From: CAZUZD01 sp964624465
GTDB lineage: Bacteria > Planctomycetota > Planctomycetia > Isosphaerales > Isosphaeraceae
NCBI GenBank assembly: GCA_964624465.1
Contig: CAZUZD010000120.1
Span: 1 to 16,516 of the forward strand
DNA: 16,516 nucleotides
Reading direction: 5' to 3'
Each line of letters begins with the position of its first letter. The stretch's first letter is position 1. The position numbers and the translations under genes were made by a program. This document shows positions 15,771-16,516 of this stretch, piece after piece. The notes under the pieces were generated by a model. That model saw only the letters and a program-made list of their open reading frames with translations. It made no database searches and was not told the DNA's origin.

Positions 15771-16064
15771 TCAGCCGGCGACGACCTCGGGGTAGACGAT
15801 CAGGTGGTCGCCGTTCTGGACGCCGGCCTCGACCAACGTCTGGTGCTCGAGCAGCCGGCGGCCGCCCTCCTTGTGGTCCAGGGAGTAACTCATCGGCTGG
15901 CCATCGGGGCTGGTCGCCGGCAGGCTCATCTTGGTGATGATGTTCGGCAGGATCCGGCTCACCGGCACGCTGAACGCGATCACGGCCTTCACCGACTTCG
16001 CCCCGGTCTGGTCCAGGAAGGTCACCTGGATGCCGGTCGGGTCTGCACTTCCGCCGTACGACAT
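15771..16064 (-). CDS. Ubiquitin-like modifier protein (beta-grasp, YukD-like), first gene of the conjugation operon
   Basis: Predicted 97-aa small protein modifier. A beta-strand (GIQVTFLDQTG, about 11-21), another strand pair and helix (AVIAFSVPVSRILPNIITKM, about 28-47), then YSLDHKEGGRRLLEHQTLVEAGVQNGDHLIVYPEVVAG give the beta-grasp order. The LV-E-A-G-V-x-N-G-D-H-L-I-V-Y end resembles YukD/ubiquitin-like proteins (compare ubiquitin's L-x-D-Y-N-I-Q region in position). It ends ...VVAG: one terminal glycine, not the Gly-Gly of ubiquitin, and nothing follows to be trimmed. The ATG at 16064 has a perfect AGGAGGT 9 bases upstream, the strongest Shine-Dalgarno site in the window, fitting a highly made protein. 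The tail glycine would be the E1 substrate. It could instead be a YukD of a type VII secretion system, but no such genes are near and E2/E1/JAB are. Confidence 0.87.
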   Translation of the reverse strand: MSYGGSADPTGIQVTFLDQTGAKSVKAVIAFSVPVSRILPNIITKMSLPATSPDGQPMSYSLDHKEGGRRLLEHQTLVEAGVQNGDHLIVYPEVVAG

Positions 16065-16073
16065 GGTCGGGAT

Positions 16074-16080
16074 ACCTCCT
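16074..16080 (-). promoter_or_regulatory. Full-consensus Shine-Dalgarno site of the Ubl gene
   Basis: AGGAGGT on the - strand, 9 bases before the ATG. The other genes of this operon have weaker sites, consistent with the modifier being needed in excess over its enzymes. Confidence 0.8.
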
Positions 16081-16098
16081 ACCCCAGCGTTCGTCGGT

Positions 16099-16180
16099 CG
16101 CCCCGCATTTATTGACCCGGGGCGCCCGGAATCGGGGCCCGGTCGCGGCGGTCGACGCTCACCCCGACCCAATTAAGATA
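16099..16180 (-). promoter_or_regulatory. AT-rich leader of the Ubl operon: possible -10 and a hairpin
   Basis: In a G/C-rich gap, TATCTT (complement of 16175-16180) within TATCTTAATT could be a -10 box, though no TTGACA stands upstream of it. Further down, CGCCCCG/CGGGGCG arms (16099-16105 and 16118-16124) enclose an AT-rich 12-base loop, a possible operator or leader hairpin. Both are tentative. Confidence 0.3.
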
Positions 16181-16221
16181 CTCCCCCGCCACCCGCGGCG
16201 CGAACGGCCCGGCCGCGGGAT

Positions 16222-16516
16222 TCACGGCCGTCGATCCGACCCCGGCCCCGCCGCCAGGTGCTGATCCAGCCAGCCGGCCAGCGCGGCCAGGGTCTGCTCG
16301 CGGCCCAGGTCGTTCAGGGGCTCGTGCCGGCCGCCGGGGGCGACCAGCAGGGTCTTGTCGGGGCTGCCCAGGCGCTCGTAGAGCGTGCGGGTGGCGGCCG
16401 GGTCGATCAGCGGGTCGGCCTCGCCCACGATCACCAGCGCCGGCAAGGCGACCCGGCCGGCCTCGGCCAGCAGCCGGGGCCCGCCACCGACCATGCCGAA
16501 GAACAGCCGGGGGCCC
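16222..16516 (-). CDS. Alpha/beta hydrolase, lysophospholipase-like, C-terminal part (5' end outside window)
   Basis: Partial gene of 97 codons plus stop; the frame is open to the window edge. It reads GPRLFFGMVGGGPRLL, then LPALVIVGEADPLIDPAATRTLYERLGS, DKTLLVAPGGRHEPLND and AALAGWLDQHL. The GEADPLID segment carries the catalytic acid and GRHEP the catalytic histidine of an alpha/beta hydrolase. The pattern closely follows monoacylglycerol lipase/lysophospholipase proteins. The nucleophile serine would lie in the missing N-terminal part. An internal ATG at 16494 is not the true start, because the fold needs the upstream sequence. It is transcribed in the same direction as the Ubl operon with a 157-base gap, so it is probably a separate unit. 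Confidence 0.82.
   Translation of the reverse strand, partial: GPRLFFGMVGGGPRLLAEAGRVALPALVIVGEADPLIDPAATRTLYERLGSPDKTLLVAPGGRHEPLNDLGREQTLAALAGWLDQHLAAGPGSDRRP

Noticed and set aside
11261..16064. CBASS type II defence operon
   Set aside because: CBASS needs a CD-NTase cyclase and an effector, and neither is in the window. E1 and E2 are separate genes here, whereas type II Cap2 fuses them.
15771..16064. YukD/EsaB of a type VII secretion system
   Set aside because: No WXG100, EccC-type ATPase or other secretion gene is near; the immediate neighbours are E2, E1 and JAB.

Overview
The window is very GC-rich and gene-dense. It most likely comes from a planctomycete, probably of the Isosphaeraceae type. 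The clearest marker is the protein at 7435-8769, whose N-terminal V-E-R-L-E-D-R-Q-L-L motif belongs to the planctomycete LEPR-XLL class. The very high GC and the frequent GTG starts fit this. The family-level placement is inference.

Left part (1-4430), accessory. The window opens inside an RHS/YD-repeat gene on the + strand. It is cut by an in-frame stop inside the usual WYL-DRLGS motif, and the rest of the core is missing. After a strong UUCG-loop hairpin come three minus-strand genes: a DEDDh 3'-5' exonuclease with an ExoX-like C-terminal domain, a 70-aa basic small protein, and a 660-aa large serine recombinase with its own Rho-independent terminator. A cluster of nested palindromes lies upstream of the recombinase and could be an attachment or control site.

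Middle part (4429-9893), mostly core genes. Prolyl-tRNA synthetase (proS) leads a minus-strand operon with two small membrane proteins; the last two overlap by ATGA. Going right from a 470-bp divergent region are a LEPR-XLL/CARDB surface-type protein and then a YhaM-like OB-HD 3'-5' exoribonuclease. The latter's sigma70-like promoter ends so close to its ATG that the mRNA may be leaderless.

Right part (9916-16064), the most interesting region. A compact minus-strand operon encodes what looks like a complete protein-conjugation pathway of ubiquitin type: a 97-aa beta-grasp ubiquitin-like protein (Ubl), an E2 conjugating enzyme with HPN and a catalytic Cys, a 78-aa helical protein, an E1/ThiF activating enzyme, a Uma2-family PD-(D/E)XK nuclease-like protein, a JAMM/JAB deconjugase anchored by membrane segments and a coiled coil, and a multi-pass M48 (Ste24-type) metalloprotease. 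The inferred logic is as follows. E1 adenylates the C-terminal glycine of the Ubl and passes it to the E2. The E2 modifies a target, perhaps without a dedicated E3, since none is seen. The membrane-tethered JAB removes the mark. The M48 protease and the Uma2 protein are linked partners of unknown role. The C-terminal half of an alpha/beta hydrolase (lysophospholipase-like) runs off the right edge.

All reading is by eye. No database search or structure prediction was run.
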